A DNA stretch of 64,000 nt, from NCBI RefSeq assembly GCF_028649475.1, contig NZ_JAQSIP010000001.1, positions 682,001-746,000 on the forward strand, written 5' to 3'. Below the pieces are notes generated by a model. The model was not told the origin of the DNA. It saw only the letters and a program-made list of their open reading frames with translations, and searched no databases. This document shows, in pieces, positions 8,007 to 16,965 of the stretch. Position 1 is the stretch's first letter. Every line of letters begins with the position of its first letter. The position numbers and the translations under genes are program-made. The stretch is from Curvibacter cyanobacteriorum. GTDB lineage: Bacteria > Pseudomonadota > Gammaproteobacteria > Burkholderiales > Burkholderiaceae_C.

Positions 8007-8683
8007 CAGGTGCCCTTGGGTTGGTTCTTGCGCAGCGCAGCGGCAATGGCGTCGACGTTGGCGGTGCGCCCCACGCGCTGGGCGAAGTCGATCGCGGTCA
8101 GGCCTTGCTGGTTGCGCAGCGTGGCGTCGGCGCCCTCTTCGAGCAGCAGGCGCAGCACATCGGTGGTGCCGTACATGGCGGCCATCATCAGCGGGGTGCT
8201 GCCGTTGGGGGATTCGGCGTCGATGTAGGCCGCGTTCTCCAGCAGCAAGCGGGCCATCTCGAGCTGTTGGGGGGAGGTGCCCGAGCAGGCGTAGTGCAGC
8301 GGGGTCCAGCCCGTCTTGTTGACGTCGGCGCCGCCGTCGATCAGCCACTTGGCCAGGCGCAGGTCGCCCTTGATGGCGGCCAGCATCAGCAGGCTTTCGC
8401 CACGCGAGTTGCGCAGCTCGGCCTTGATGTCCGGCGACGCCAGCAAGGCCTCCATGGCGCGGTAAGACTCCATATTGAAGGCCAGCATCAGCGCGGGTTG
8501 GCCGGTTTCATCGACGGTGTTGGGGTCGAAGCCCCGGGCCAACAGGGTCTTGATGGTGCGCGCGTCGTCGCGGCGCACCGCGACAAAGAAGTCCTCGAAT
8601 GAGCCGGCCTGGGCCAGGCCCCCCAGCAACAGGCCGCAGGCCGCCAGGCCCGCGCCCAAGCAAGTACGGCGTGAAATCGTCAT
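8003..8683 (-). CDS. Exported ankyrin-repeat protein
   Basis: A 226-residue protein starting with a signal sequence (MTISRRTCLGAGLAACGLLLGGLAQA); the twin arginine hints at Tat export, and the cysteines at 8 and 16 do not form a convincing lipobox. The rest is about five ankyrin repeats, for example GQPALMLAFNM, GESLLMLAAIKGDLRLAKWL, GWTPLHYACSG, GSTPLMMAAMYGTTDVLRLL and GLTAIDFAQRVG. Ankyrin repeats bind proteins; no catalytic domain is present. Its start overlaps the tatD stop by 4 bases (8680-8683) and its stop overlaps the dinG start by 4, so it is translationally coupled to two DNA-metabolism genes despite being exported. The partner is unknown. Confidence 0.85.
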   Translation of the reverse strand: MTISRRTCLGAGLAACGLLLGGLAQAGSFEDFFVAVRRDDARTIKTLLARGFDPNTVDETGQPALMLAFNMESYRAMEALLASPDIKAELRNSRGESLLMLAAIKGDLRLAKWLIDGGADVNKTGWTPLHYACSGTSPQQLEMARLLLENAAYIDAESPNGSTPLMMAAMYGTTDVLRLLLEEGADATLRNQQGLTAIDFAQRVGRTANVDAIAAALRKNQPKGTW

Positions 8684-9501
8684 GAAGCGCTCCCGGTGGG
8701 GGTGTCCGCCGCCACGACACCGCGGAACAGGCGCTCAAAGTTGGCGCTGGTGTGTTCGGCAATGGCCTCCACGGGCAAGCCTTTGAGGCTGGCCAACTGG
8801 GCGGCCACATGGGGCACGTAGGACGGGTTGTTGGTTTTGCCGCGGTAAGGCACCGGGGCCAGGTAGGGGCTGTCGGTTTCAATCAGGATGCGGTCCAGTG
8901 GCACCAGGGTGGCCACTTCGCGCAGATCGGCCGCGGTCTTGAAGGTCAGGATGCCCGAAAACGAGATGTAGAAGCCCAGATCGAGGGCCGCGCGCGCCAC
9001 CTCGCGGGTTTCGGTGAAGCAATGGAACACGCCCCCGGCCGACCCGGGGCTGCCGTCTTCGCCAGCCTCGCGCAGCAGGGCCAGGGTGTCGTCGGACGCG
9101 CTGCGGGTGTGGATCACCAGCGGTTTGCCAGTCTGGCGGGCCGCCTGGATGTGGGTGCGGAAGCGATCGCGCTGCCAGGCCATGTCGGCGATGCTGCGTT
9201 CGCCCAGGCGGTAGTAGTCAAGGCCGGTCTCGCCAATGCCCACCACGCGCGGGCGGGCCGCCCCTTGCAGCAGGTCGTCGAGGCTGGGTTCACGCACGCC
9301 CTCGTTGTCGGGGTGCACGCCGACCGTGCACCAGAAGTTGTCGTAGGTCTGGGCCAGCGCGTGCACATCGTCGAACTCTTCGAGCGTGGTGCAGATGCAC
9401 AGGGCGCGGTCCACCTGGGCGGCGGCCATGGCCTCACGGATCGCGGGCAACTGGGCTTGCAACTCAGGGAAGGTCAGGTGGCAGTGGGAATCAACAAACA
9501 T
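8680..9501 (-). CDS. tatD: TatD-family metal-dependent DNase
   Basis: A 273-residue amidohydrolase-fold enzyme. The N-terminal metal site HCHL (MFVDSHCHLTF), VGVHPDNEG, GETGLDYYR, VIHTRSASDD, the FHCF motif and ETDSPYLAPVPYRG are in the order of the TatD/YcfH/YjjV family, which are Mg-dependent 3'-5' exonucleases or DNases of the cytoplasm. Its distance from holB and tmk matches the common holB-pilZ-tatD order of proteobacteria, where it is often called ycfH. The gene lies after pilZ, separated by a terminator-like hairpin, and overlaps the ankyrin gene by 4 bases. Confidence 0.88.
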   Translation of the reverse strand: MFVDSHCHLTFPELQAQLPAIREAMAAAQVDRALCICTTLEEFDDVHALAQTYDNFWCTVGVHPDNEGVREPSLDDLLQGAARPRVVGIGETGLDYYRLGERSIADMAWQRDRFRTHIQAARQTGKPLVIHTRSASDDTLALLREAGEDGSPGSAGGVFHCFTETREVARAALDLGFYISFSGILTFKTAADLREVATLVPLDRILIETDSPYLAPVPYRGKTNNPSYVPHVAAQLASLKGLPVEAIAEHTSANFERLFRGVVAADTPTGSAS

Positions 9502-9548
9502 GGCAATGGCGAGTGGCTGGGGCGGCGGGGCTGCAGCCGGTCAAACTG

Positions 9549-9568
9549 AAAAGCCCGCGGCGCGGGCT
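9549..9568 (-). terminator. Intrinsic terminator after pilZ
   Basis: On the minus strand AGCCCGC, a 3-base loop and GCGGGCT (9552-9568) form a 7-bp GC-rich stem followed directly by TTTT (9552-9549). It lies between pilZ and tatD, so the mltG-to-pilZ transcript probably stops here, at least in part, and tatD needs its own start or read-through. Confidence 0.7.
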
Positions 9569-9681
9569 GAAAAAGGCAACACCTGGGGGGACCCGCTGAC
9601 TTGGTGACCCACCGGGGTGGGCTGGGCACCGATGCCGCGACCAACCGTTCAAAGGGGCTGTTGGGGCACGGGTCTGGCGGG

Positions 9682-10038
9682 TCAAATGGTCTGGGTGGGA
9701 CGCTCAGACCCCAGGTGGCTGCCGAGGATTTCTTCGATCTTGATCTTCAACAAGCGGGATTTTTCGTCCCGCGGAAACTGGATGCCCACCCCCTGGGTGC
9801 GGTTGCCGGCGGCCTTGGGCGGCGTGACCCAGGCCACACGGCCCGCAATCGGGTAACGCTGAGGGTCTTCGGGCAGGGACAACAGCACATAGACATCGTC
9901 GCCCAGCCGGTAGTCCCGCGTGGTCGGGATGAACATGCCCCCCTCGCTGAACAAGGGGATGTAAGCGGCGTACAGCGCCGCCTTCTCCTTGATGGCGAGC
10001 TGAACAACACTGGGGCGCGGGGTACTGGTACTGCTCAT
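9682..10038 (-). CDS. pilZ: PilZ-domain protein, type IV pilus PilZ type
   Basis: A 118-residue protein with the compact PilZ beta-barrel sequence (LFSEGGMFIPTTRDYRLGDDVYVLL ... IAGRVAWVTPP ... GVGIQF). The RxxxR motif needed for cyclic-di-GMP binding is absent and the second motif is degenerate (FSEGG), as in the stand-alone PilZ of pseudomonads and xanthomonads, which supports type IV pilus assembly without binding the nucleotide. The holB-pilZ order is conserved in those groups. Its start codon overlaps the holB stop by 4 bases (10035-10038). No pilus structural genes lie in the window. Confidence 0.85.
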   Translation of the reverse strand: MSSTSTPRPSVVQLAIKEKAALYAAYIPLFSEGGMFIPTTRDYRLGDDVYVLLSLPEDPQRYPIAGRVAWVTPPKAAGNRTQGVGIQFPRDEKSRLLKIKIEEILGSHLGSERPTQTI

Positions 10039-11081
10039 GGTGCGGACTCTGGACGGGAGTTTAGGGTGATTTGCGCTTCGCTCACAAGCGCTTCCAGCAT
10101 CAAACCCGCGTTGTAGGGGTGATCTGCCGTGCGGGCGGCCTGCGCCAGGCTGTTGGCCCAGCGGCTCAGGGCCTGTGGCGCCGGCGCCGCAGGCAGGTCG
10201 GCGGGGGCAAAGTAACGCGTGGCCCCACCGGCGGCGCGGGCCAGCAGGTCATGGCAGAGCTTCTGCAGGCTCTGGATCACCCGTGTCGCGGGCCAATTGG
10301 CCAGCACCCCGGGGTCGCCGCGCAGCAGCGCCTTGGGCAGGCGCGACCACAGTTCCGGCGTCAGGCCGTCCGCGGCCAGCATCAGCGCGTCTTCAGGGCG
10401 CCCACCGGCCGCCCGCAACAGGCTTTCGGCCACCGCGGCCGGCAGGCCTTGGCCCGCCAGCCAGGGGATGGCCACGGCCGGTTCGGGCCAACTCAGCGCG
10501 TGGGTCAGGCAGCGGCTGCGGATGGTGGGCAGCAGCTGGTGGGCGGCCTCGCTGGCCAGCACGAAGCGCACATCACCGGGCGGCTCCTCAAGGGTCTTGA
10601 GCAAGGCATTGGCCGTGATGTGGTTCATGTCCTCGGCTGGGTAGACCAGCACCGCCTTGCCACGGCCCCGCGAGGCGGTGCGCTGGGCAAACTCGACCGC
10701 ATCGCGCATGGCCTCGACCCGGATCTCGCGGCTGGCCTTGCGCTTTTTGTCGTCGATGTCCGACTGCGCCTTCTCGGACAGCGGCCAGCCCAGCGCCATC
10801 AAGGCGGTCTCGGGCATCAGCACCATCAGGTCGGGGTGGGTGCGCACGGCGATGGCATGGCAGCTGGCGCAATGGCCGCAGGCGCCGTGGGGTGTCGGCT
10901 CGTCACACAGCCAGGCCTCGACCAGGGCCAGCGCCAGAGGGTACTGCCCCAGCCCCGAGGGGCCTTGCAGCAGCCAGGCGTGGCCGCGCTGGCCGAGCAG
11001 CGACACCAGCTGGGACTGCAGCCAGGGGGCCAGTGGCGCACGCGCGGCGACGGCGCTGTCGGGGCTGTCGCTGCGGCTCAA
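10035..11081 (-). CDS. holB: DNA polymerase III subunit delta'
   Basis: A 348-residue clamp-loader subunit. I place the start at TTG 11081, whose TTGA overlaps the tmk stop; the frame is open further upstream but only into tmk. The AAA+ module is visible: degenerate P-loop GPSGLGQ lacking the GK(T/S) of ATP-binding subunits, a four-cysteine zinc site ([17 protein letters not shown]), the sensor region [20 protein letters not shown] and IRSRC. A P-loop that cannot bind ATP is normal for delta'. It works with the delta and gamma/tau subunits to load the sliding clamp. Position after tmk and before pilZ is the standard arrangement. Confidence 0.9.
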   Translation of the reverse strand: MSRSDSPDSAVAARAPLAPWLQSQLVSLLGQRGHAWLLQGPSGLGQYPLALALVEAWLCDEPTPHGACGHCASCHAIAVRTHPDLMVLMPETALMALGWPLSEKAQSDIDDKKRKASREIRVEAMRDAVEFAQRTASRGRGKAVLVYPAEDMNHITANALLKTLEEPPGDVRFVLASEAAHQLLPTIRSRCLTHALSWPEPAVAIPWLAGQGLPAAVAESLLRAAGGRPEDALMLAADGLTPELWSRLPKALLRGDPGVLANWPATRVIQSLQKLCHDLLARAAGGATRYFAPADLPAAPAPQALSRWANSLAQAARTADHPYNAGLMLEALVSEAQITLNSRPESAP

Positions 11082-11764
11082 CGCGGGCCTCCGTTGGCCG
11101 CCACCATGATGGCCAGCCAGCCGCGGCGGACCAGCACCCGGGTGATCTGCTGCCACACCTGGTGGCGCGACTGGTCGGCGTCGATGCGGGCAAAACGCTG
11201 CGGCGCCTCGGCGGCGCGCTGGGCATAGCCCGCGGCCACCTGGCGGAAAAACGCGACCGGCTGGGACTCGAAGCGGTCGGGCACGCGGGCGTCGGCCAGG
11301 CGGCTGGCCGCCACTTCGGGGTCGAGGTCAAACCACACTGTCAGGTCGGGTTGGCGCAGGCTGGGCTGGCCCGTGGGCGAACTGCGGCCCTGCACCATCT
11401 GCTCGAGCGCGGCCAGCGTGGCGAGGTCAAAACCGCGGCCGGCGCCTTGGTAGGCGAAGGTCGCGTCGGTGAAACGGTCGCACAGCACCACCTCGCCGCG
11501 GGCCAGGGCGGGCTCGATCACCTGCAGCAGGTGGTCGCGCCGGGCGGCGAAGATCAGCAGGGCCTCGGTCAAGGGGTCCATGGCGTCGTTGAGCACCAGG
11601 GTGCGCAGCTTCTCGGCCAGTGGCGTGCCCCCGGGTTCGCGCGTCAGGGTGACGACCCGGCCCTGGTCGCGGAAGGCCGCGGCCATGCTTTCGATGTGCG
11701 TGGTCTTGCCCGCACCGTCAATGCCTTCAAAACTGATGAACAAACCGGAGGGGGTGGAACTCAT
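11078..11764 (-). CDS. tmk: Thymidylate kinase
   Basis: A 228-residue cytoplasmic enzyme that phosphorylates dTMP to dTDP for DNA synthesis. Visible features are the P-loop [11 protein letters not shown], the substrate motif [14 protein letters not shown], the DR motif [17 protein letters not shown] and the aspartate-rich VWFDLDPE. Length is slightly above the usual 205-215 because of a short C-terminal tail ([13 protein letters not shown]). It overlaps mltG upstream by 4 bases (11761-11764) and holB downstream by 4 bases. Confidence 0.93.
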   Translation of the reverse strand: MSSTPSGLFISFEGIDGAGKTTHIESMAAAFRDQGRVVTLTREPGGTPLAEKLRTLVLNDAMDPLTEALLIFAARRDHLLQVIEPALARGEVVLCDRFTDATFAYQGAGRGFDLATLAALEQMVQGRSSPTGQPSLRQPDLTVWFDLDPEVAASRLADARVPDRFESQPVAFFRQVAAGYAQRAAEAPQRFARIDADQSRHQVWQQITRVLVRRGWLAIMVAANGGPR

Positions 11765-12744
11765 GGGCGTCGCTGGTATTGGTTGACCGCTCGATTGTGC
11801 TCGTCCAGCGTGCGACTGAACTGGCTGCTGCCGTCGCCGCGTGCGACAAAGTACAGCGCAGGGGTGTTGGCGGGTTGCACCGCGGCCAGCAGGGCGGCCC
11901 GGCCGGGCATGGCGATCGGGGTGGGCGGCAGGCCGGGGCGGGTGTAGGTGTTCCAGGGGGTGTCGGTCAGCAGGTCGCGCTTGCGCAGGTTGCCGTCAAA
12001 GCGCTCGCCCAGGCCGTAGATGACGGTGGGGTCGGTCTGCAACAACATGCCGCTGCGCAAACGGTTGATGAACACGCTGGCGATCAAGGGGCGGTCGCTG
12101 CCGCGGCCGGTTTCTTTTTCAATGATGCTGGCCAGGGTCAGCACCTCCTCGGGCGACTTGAGCGGCAGCTGATCGGCACGCGCGTCCCAGGCCGCGGCCA
12201 GCTTTTTGTCCATGGCCCGCAGGGCCCGGCGCAGCACGGCCACGTCGGAGCTGCCCTTGGAGTAGGTGTAGGTGTCAGGAAAAAAGCGCCCCTCTGGCGG
12301 CACCCCGGGGCGCTCCAGCAGGCGCATGATCGACTCGTCGCTCAGGTCACGCGTGTCGCCGCGCAGTTGGTCGGCACGGGCCAGCGCCGCACGCACCTGG
12401 CGCCAGTTCCAGCCTTCGACCAGGGTCACGGCGCGCAGCGCTTCTTCGCCGCGCACCAGCTTGTTCAGCAGGCTGCGGGGGGTGAGGCTGGCATCCAGCT
12501 CGTAGCTGCCGGCCTTGATGCCGCGGGCCTGGCCCGAAAAGCGGAACCACGCATACAAGAAGTACGGGTTGACGTCGACGCCCGCATCCTGCACGTCCTG
12601 GGCCAGGGCGCGCGGCGAGGTGCCAGGCTCGATGGACAGGTCCAGTGTGGGCGCCGACAGGCGCAAAGGCGCGTCCAGCCACCAAAACACAGCACCGCCC
12701 AGGGCCGCGGCCGCCAAGATCAACACCACCAGCAAAGCACGCAC
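11761..12744 (-). CDS. mltG: Endolytic murein transglycosylase MltG
   Basis: A 327-residue protein with one N-terminal membrane anchor ([21 protein letters not shown]) and a periplasmic YceG/MltG domain. The catalytic Glu lies in [10 protein letters not shown], followed by [20 protein letters not shown] and [12 protein letters not shown], all family hallmarks. MltG cuts nascent glycan strands and so limits peptidoglycan chain length. It is the first gene of the mltG-tmk-holB-pilZ string and starts 45 bases from the divergent ygfZ, so both promoters must lie in or close to that gap. Confidence 0.92.
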   Translation of the reverse strand: MRALLVVLILAAAALGGAVFWWLDAPLRLSAPTLDLSIEPGTSPRALAQDVQDAGVDVNPYFLYAWFRFSGQARGIKAGSYELDASLTPRSLLNKLVRGEEALRAVTLVEGWNWRQVRAALARADQLRGDTRDLSDESIMRLLERPGVPPEGRFFPDTYTYSKGSSDVAVLRRALRAMDKKLAAAWDARADQLPLKSPEEVLTLASIIEKETGRGSDRPLIASVFINRLRSGMLLQTDPTVIYGLGERFDGNLRKRDLLTDTPWNTYTRPGLPPTPIAMPGRAALLAAVQPANTPALYFVARGDGSSQFSRTLDEHNRAVNQYQRRP

Positions 12745-12789
12745 AGCCCTGTCACCTTCATGTTTTCGACCGGCGATGATAATTCACGG

Positions 12790-13749
12790 ATGACTCAAGC
12801 TCTGAATTCCCCTGCGGCCCTGCTCGACGGCACGGCCTCGTTGCCCCAATGGGGTGTGATTCGCGCGCTGGGCGAGGACGCCGCTCATTTTCTGCACGGC
12901 CAGCTGACCCAGGACCTGTTGCTCTTGCCCGACGGCCAGGCCCGCCTTGCGGGCTATTGCTCGGCCAAGGGCCGCCTGTTGGCCACCCTGGTGGTCCTGC
13001 GCCGCTCGGCCGCCGAGTTGTGGCTGGCGTGCCCGCTCGAGCTGCTGCCGGGCACGCTGAAGCGCCTGTCCATGTTCGTGCTGCGCGCCAAGGTCAAGCT
13101 CAGTGACGCCAGCGCCGACCTGGCGGTGCGCGGTCTGGCGGGGGCCGCCCTGCCCGCGCTGGGCCTGAACACCGGCCTGGCCCCGTGGCAGGCCCAGCCG
13201 CTGGGAGGCGGGCACGCCGTGACCCTGTACCCCGCGGCCGGTGTGCCCCGGGCGCTGTGGATCGGCCCGGCCGACGAAGCCCTGCCGGCCACGCCCGCGC
13301 TCAGTGAACCGCTGTGGGCCTGGTCCGAGGTGCAGGCCGCGGTGCCGCAACTGACGTTGAGCCAGGCCGACGCCTTTGTGCCGCAGATGCTCAATTACGA
13401 GTCGGTCGGTGGCGTGAACTTCAAAAAAGGCTGCTACCCGGGCCAGGAAGTGGTGGCCCGCAGCCAGTTCCGCGGCACGCTGAAGCGCCGCACCTGCCTG
13501 GCGCACGCCACCTGGTCGGCCGAGCAGGCCCCCGCGGTCGGCCAGGAACTGTTCCTGGCCAGCGACGCAGCCGACCAGCCCACCGGCGTGGTCGTGCAGT
13601 GGGCGGCGGCGCCCCACGGTGGCCTGGACCTGCTGGCGGTGGTGCAGACCGCAGCCAGTGCCGCCGGCCAGACGCTGCACCTGGGCGCGCCCACGGGCCC
13701 TGCCCTCACGGTGCAGCCTCTGCCTTACGCGCTGCTCGACGACATTTGA
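12790..13749 (+). CDS. ygfZ: Folate-binding Fe-S cluster repair protein YgfZ
   Basis: A 319-residue protein with the GcvT-like fold. The signature KGCYPGQEVVAR sits in VNFKKGCYPGQEVVARSQF, and FLHGQLTQDLL and GYCSAKGRLLA mark the N-terminal half. YgfZ binds tetrahydrofolate and helps assembly or repair of certain iron-sulfur enzymes such as MiaB. The ATG at 12790 is chosen because the homologous sequence starts there; the frame upstream is antisense to mltG and is not coding. Divergent from mltG, a pairing common in beta-proteobacteria. Confidence 0.9.
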   Translation: MTQALNSPAALLDGTASLPQWGVIRALGEDAAHFLHGQLTQDLLLLPDGQARLAGYCSAKGRLLATLVVLRRSAAELWLACPLELLPGTLKRLSMFVLRAKVKLSDASADLAVRGLAGAALPALGLNTGLAPWQAQPLGGGHAVTLYPAAGVPRALWIGPADEALPATPALSEPLWAWSEVQAAVPQLTLSQADAFVPQMLNYESVGGVNFKKGCYPGQEVVARSQFRGTLKRRTCLAHATWSAEQAPAVGQELFLASDAADQPTGVVVQWAAAPHGGLDLLAVVQTAASAAGQTLHLGAPTGPALTVQPLPYALLDDI

Positions 13750-13776
13750 ACCCGGGCGCCGCGCCCGCAGGTTCAA
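13746..13776. other. Long stem-loop between convergent genes
   Basis: TTGAACC (13746-13752) pairs with GGTTCAA (13770-13776), and inside it CGGGCGC (13753-13759) pairs with GCGCCCG (13761-13767). The hairpin covers the ygfZ stop and could act on transcripts from both directions, but no clear T-run is present. Confidence 0.5.
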
Positions 13777-13786
13777 GGCGGCTGGC

Positions 13787-16084
13787 TCAAGGCAGCAGCC
13801 GCTCGCGGTACGGCGACGGCACTTGGGCCCGCAGCAGCGTCTGCTGGGGGGGCGGCAAGTTGGCCAAGGCCGCGCGGTAGGCCTGCAGCGCCTTGGCCTC
13901 GTCCTGGTGGGGGCCGGGCTGGCTGTAGAGCCGACCCAGCTTGTACCAGCTGTCGGCTTGGTACTCGGGGAAGTGCTTCAAGCGCAACTCGGTGCCTTGC
14001 AGCGCCAGGTCCCATTGGCCCAGGCGCTGACCCAGGTCGTAGGCGCCGTTGACCATTTCCAGTTCATGCTCGCCCGCCTGGAGGTAGCGGCGCAGGCGCT
14101 TGGCCGCCTCGTCCAAATGGCCCCGCTCGGACAGCAGCATGATTTCGGTGCCGTGCACCGACACCGACTGCGGTTGCAGGCGGCGGGCACGTTCGTAGTA
14201 CTGCTCGGCCTGGTCCAGTTGTTTGAGGCGCAGGTGGGCGCGCGCGATGTTGAGCAGCAGCACCGGCACATGGGGGCGTGACTCGGCCACCGATTCCCAG
14301 ATCCAGATGGCCGAGGCCCAGTCGCCCCACAGCGCCACTTCGTCGGCCACCATCGGGGTCAGTTTGCGGTAATGCGGGTTGATCGCCACGCCTTCGCGCA
14401 CCAGGCGCAGGACCTCGGCGCGGTCTTCGGCCACGCGGGGGTCTTGCGGGTTGGGCAGGCGCGCCACCCACATCGCGAGCTTGATGGACTGCACCAGCCG
14501 ACTCTCGGCCACCATGGCCTGGCGGGTGATCCAGGCGCCCAAGGCCAGCGCCGCCAGCAAGGTGCAGGCGGCGACCCACGCCACGCGCGGGGACAGGCGC
14601 AGGGCGTCGGGGCGCCACCAAGGGCTGGACCTTGGGCCCCAACCCAGTCGGGCCAGCCGCAAGTCTGAGCCCGCCAGCAGGCCCAGGCCCAGCGCCAACA
14701 GGGCGCCAGTGCAGGCCATGCGCCACGGAAAGCCGGCCAGGCTGACCAGCATCAGGGCCCCGAGGCTGCTGAGGGCGATCAGCCGCAGGGCTTGTTCCTG
14801 GCGCACTTCAGGGTGCGGGCTCTCGCCCACCTGCCAGGTCACCCACGCGGCGCGGGCCAGCGTGGCCAGCAGCAGGGCCGCGGCCAGCCAGCCCACCAGG
14901 CCGTACTCGGCCAGCAACTGCAGGAACTCGTTGTGCACGTAGTAGTCGGTTTCGATCTGGCTGCCCGGGGGCTGGTAGAGCGGAATGTGCACTTCCCACG
15001 CCCCGGCCCCGACGCCGCTGAGTGGGCGGTCGGCGATGGCGCGCAGGGCACTGCCCCACATCAGCACCCGCACCGAGAACGAGCCGTCGGTGTACTCCGC
15101 AGGCCGGGCCACGCTGACCACACGGCTCAGGCTGCGTTGCAGCGCCGAGGCGCCCTGCCCGCTTTCGGCCATGATGCGGGCGTTGCCCGTGGGCAGGCTG
15201 GCCAGCGCCAGGAACAGCGCCAGACCGCCCCCCAGGCACCCGGCCACGGCCAGGCGGCTCCAGCGGCCCTGCCCCCATTCGGCCCGCCAGCGGTGGATCA
15301 GCACCGGCAGGATGCAGGCCATCAGCAGCCAGGCGGTCAACGCCGAGCGGGTGCCTGTCATGAACAAGGCCGTGGCGTTGAAGGCCAGCGACGCCACCAT
15401 CAGCGCCCGCGTCGAACTGCTGCGCAGCCGGCTCAGGGCCCACAGCGAGAACGGCCAGACGCAGACCGCCAGCTCGGCAAAAAAGTTGCGGTTGACAAAG
15501 GTCGACGCCGGGTTGGGGCCCTGCGGGAACCAGTTGAGTTCAAACCAGAACTGACAGGCCGCCCACAGCGACGCCACCGACACCCCGGCGTGCAGGGCCC
15601 AGGCCAGGCGCGGCAGGCGTGCGGGGCTGAACAACTGCAGGCTCAGGCCCATCAGCAAGCCCAGCACCGCCCAGCGCACCGCTTCCACCGCGGCCAGGTA
15701 GGTGTGGGACCAGGCCATGCTGCCCAGCGCATAAGCGCCCAGCAGCGCGGGCCAGGCCAGGCTGAGGTGCCAGTCCAGCACAGCCCCCTGCTGGCGGCGT
15801 TGCCACACGAAGCACAGCGCGGCCAGCAGCGTGCCCAGCGCCATCAGCGCCGATTTGAGGGTGTCCTGCACCACCTCCTCGGAGGGCACGCCGACGGCCG
15901 GGGCCAGGGCCAGCATCAGGACCACGACGTAGACCGCCCAGTCGACCGGGGCCTTCAGGCCCTGGGTCAGACCGCTGGTCGCGCGGGTCGCGGGGTTTGA
16001 GGCGGTGGCGGGCGCGGCGCGCGGCACCTTGGCGTCAGCGGACGCCGCCGCCGCGCGGCGCTCGCTGGATCGGGGGCTGGCCAT
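13787..16084 (-). CDS. O-antigen ligase-like membrane protein with C-terminal helical repeats
   Basis: A 765-residue protein. Residues about 45-540 contain a dozen or so hydrophobic segments and the Wzy/WaaL-type region NPASTFVNRNFFAELAVCVWPF, TGTRSALTAWLL and a periplasmic loop with GVGAGAWEVHIPLYQ and YVHNEFLQLLAEYGLVGW, the H-N-E-x-L-Q-x-x-x-E-x-G motif of O-antigen ligases and PglL-type oligosaccharyltransferases. After about residue 560 come TPR-like repeats (LLNIARAHLRLKQLDQAEQYYERARRL and following). The substrate could be lipid A core or a pilin/protein glycan. It is the last gene of a short minus-strand operon, 4 bases after the thioesterase fusion. Confidence 0.75.
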   Translation of the reverse strand: MASPRSSERRAAAASADAKVPRAAPATASNPATRATSGLTQGLKAPVDWAVYVVVLMLALAPAVGVPSEEVVQDTLKSALMALGTLLAALCFVWQRRQQGAVLDWHLSLAWPALLGAYALGSMAWSHTYLAAVEAVRWAVLGLLMGLSLQLFSPARLPRLAWALHAGVSVASLWAACQFWFELNWFPQGPNPASTFVNRNFFAELAVCVWPFSLWALSRLRSSSTRALMVASLAFNATALFMTGTRSALTAWLLMACILPVLIHRWRAEWGQGRWSRLAVAGCLGGGLALFLALASLPTGNARIMAESGQGASALQRSLSRVVSVARPAEYTDGSFSVRVLMWGSALRAIADRPLSGVGAGAWEVHIPLYQPPGSQIETDYYVHNEFLQLLAEYGLVGWLAAALLLATLARAAWVTWQVGESPHPEVRQEQALRLIALSSLGALMLVSLAGFPWRMACTGALLALGLGLLAGSDLRLARLGWGPRSSPWWRPDALRLSPRVAWVAACTLLAALALGAWITRQAMVAESRLVQSIKLAMWVARLPNPQDPRVAEDRAEVLRLVREGVAINPHYRKLTPMVADEVALWGDWASAIWIWESVAESRPHVPVLLLNIARAHLRLKQLDQAEQYYERARRLQPQSVSVHGTEIMLLSERGHLDEAAKRLRRYLQAGEHELEMVNGAYDLGQRLGQWDLALQGTELRLKHFPEYQADSWYKLGRLYSQPGPHQDEAKALQAYRAALANLPPPQQTLLRAQVPSPYRERLLP

Positions 16085-16088
16085 GCGC

Positions 16089-16961
16089 TCAGAGGGCCCG
16101 ACTCATCTGGATGTGCGGGATGTCCACCTCATGGAACACCTCCCCGCGCACCTGGAAGCCCAGGCGCTCGTAGAAACCACGCGCGCTGAGCTGGGCGTTC
16201 AGCACCACCTCGTGGTCGCCCCGCTCGTGGGCGGCGGTCATCAGGGCGCGCAGGATCTGCACCCCCAAACCCGCGCCGCGCAGGGCCTGGCGCACCGCCA
16301 TGCGCCCAATGCGGGCCACCCCGGGGCCGTGCACCAGCAGGCGGCCCGTGGCCACCGGCTGATGGAGGCCGTTGTAGGCCACGGCGTGGACCGCGGTGGC
16401 GTCGGCCTCGTCCCATTCCTCCTCGAGCGCAATGCCCTGCTCCTGCACAAAGACCTCGGTGCGCACGCGCGAGGCATCGGCGCTCAGGTCTTGCCATGAG
16501 CCGGTTTGCAGCCGCACCACGGGCTGGCCCGCCGCGTGGCCCAGCAGCACCTGGCGCAGCGCGTCGGGCACCGGGCGAGAGGTCTGGCTGGCCGGGTCGG
16601 CGAACACATAGACCAGCTCGCCGCTGACCAGCAATTGCTCGCCGCGAAAGATGCCGCCCAGGAACTGGATCGATGAGGTGCCCACGCGCTGGCACTGCAG
16701 CCCCACGTCCAGCACCTCGTCATAGCGCGCCGAGGCGTGGTATTCGACCAGCAAACGCTTGACGTACAGGTCGCCCTGCAGGTGCTCCATGGACTCCTGG
16801 TAGGGCAGTGCCAGGGCGCGCCAGTAGTCGCCCATGGCGGTGTCAAAGTACATGGCGTAGTGGCCATTGAAGACGATTTTCTGCATGTCCACCTCGACCC
16901 AGCGCACGCGCAGGCGGTGGAAGAAGCGGAAATCGTTGCGATGGGGGGCGGCGGTGCTCAT
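16089..16961 (-). CDS. Fusion of YbgC/FadM-type acyl-CoA thioesterase and GNAT acetyltransferase
   Basis: A 290-residue two-domain protein. Residues 10-140 form a hot-dog thioesterase of the 4-hydroxybenzoyl-CoA/YbgC type: VRWVEVDMQKIVFNGHYAMYFD contains the acidic residue and His/Tyr of the active helix. Residues 150-290 are a GNAT domain of the ElaA/PanM type: RTEVFVQEQGI, GRLLVHG, IGRMAVRQALRGAGLGVQIL (acetyl-CoA loop) and ARGFYERLGFQ. The first domain should hydrolyse an acyl-CoA and the second transfer an acyl group; a link between the two activities is not established. Four bases separate it from the genes on either side, so it belongs to the hydrolase-to-ligase operon. Confidence 0.85.
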   Translation of the reverse strand: MSTAAPHRNDFRFFHRLRVRWVEVDMQKIVFNGHYAMYFDTAMGDYWRALALPYQESMEHLQGDLYVKRLLVEYHASARYDEVLDVGLQCQRVGTSSIQFLGGIFRGEQLLVSGELVYVFADPASQTSRPVPDALRQVLLGHAAGQPVVRLQTGSWQDLSADASRVRTEVFVQEQGIALEEEWDEADATAVHAVAYNGLHQPVATGRLLVHGPGVARIGRMAVRQALRGAGLGVQILRALMTAAHERGDHEVVLNAQLSARGFYERLGFQVRGEVFHEVDIPHIQMSRAL

Positions 16962-16965
16962 GCGC

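Noticed and set aside
5832-8228. Long plus-strand open frame opposite dinG
   Set aside because: It lies antisense to a gene with all helicase motifs and its translation is low-complexity His/Gln/Gly-rich, typical of a GC-rich shadow frame.
9682-10038. Cyclic-di-GMP receptor function for the PilZ protein
   Set aside because: The RxxxR motif is missing, so nucleotide binding is not supported.
10035-11081. Apparently broken P-loop in HolB (GPSGLGQ)
   Set aside because: Delta' subunits normally lack a working ATP site, so this is not a defect.
11779-12789. N-terminal extension of ygfZ
   Set aside because: The extra sequence is antisense to mltG; YgfZ homology begins at ATG 12790.
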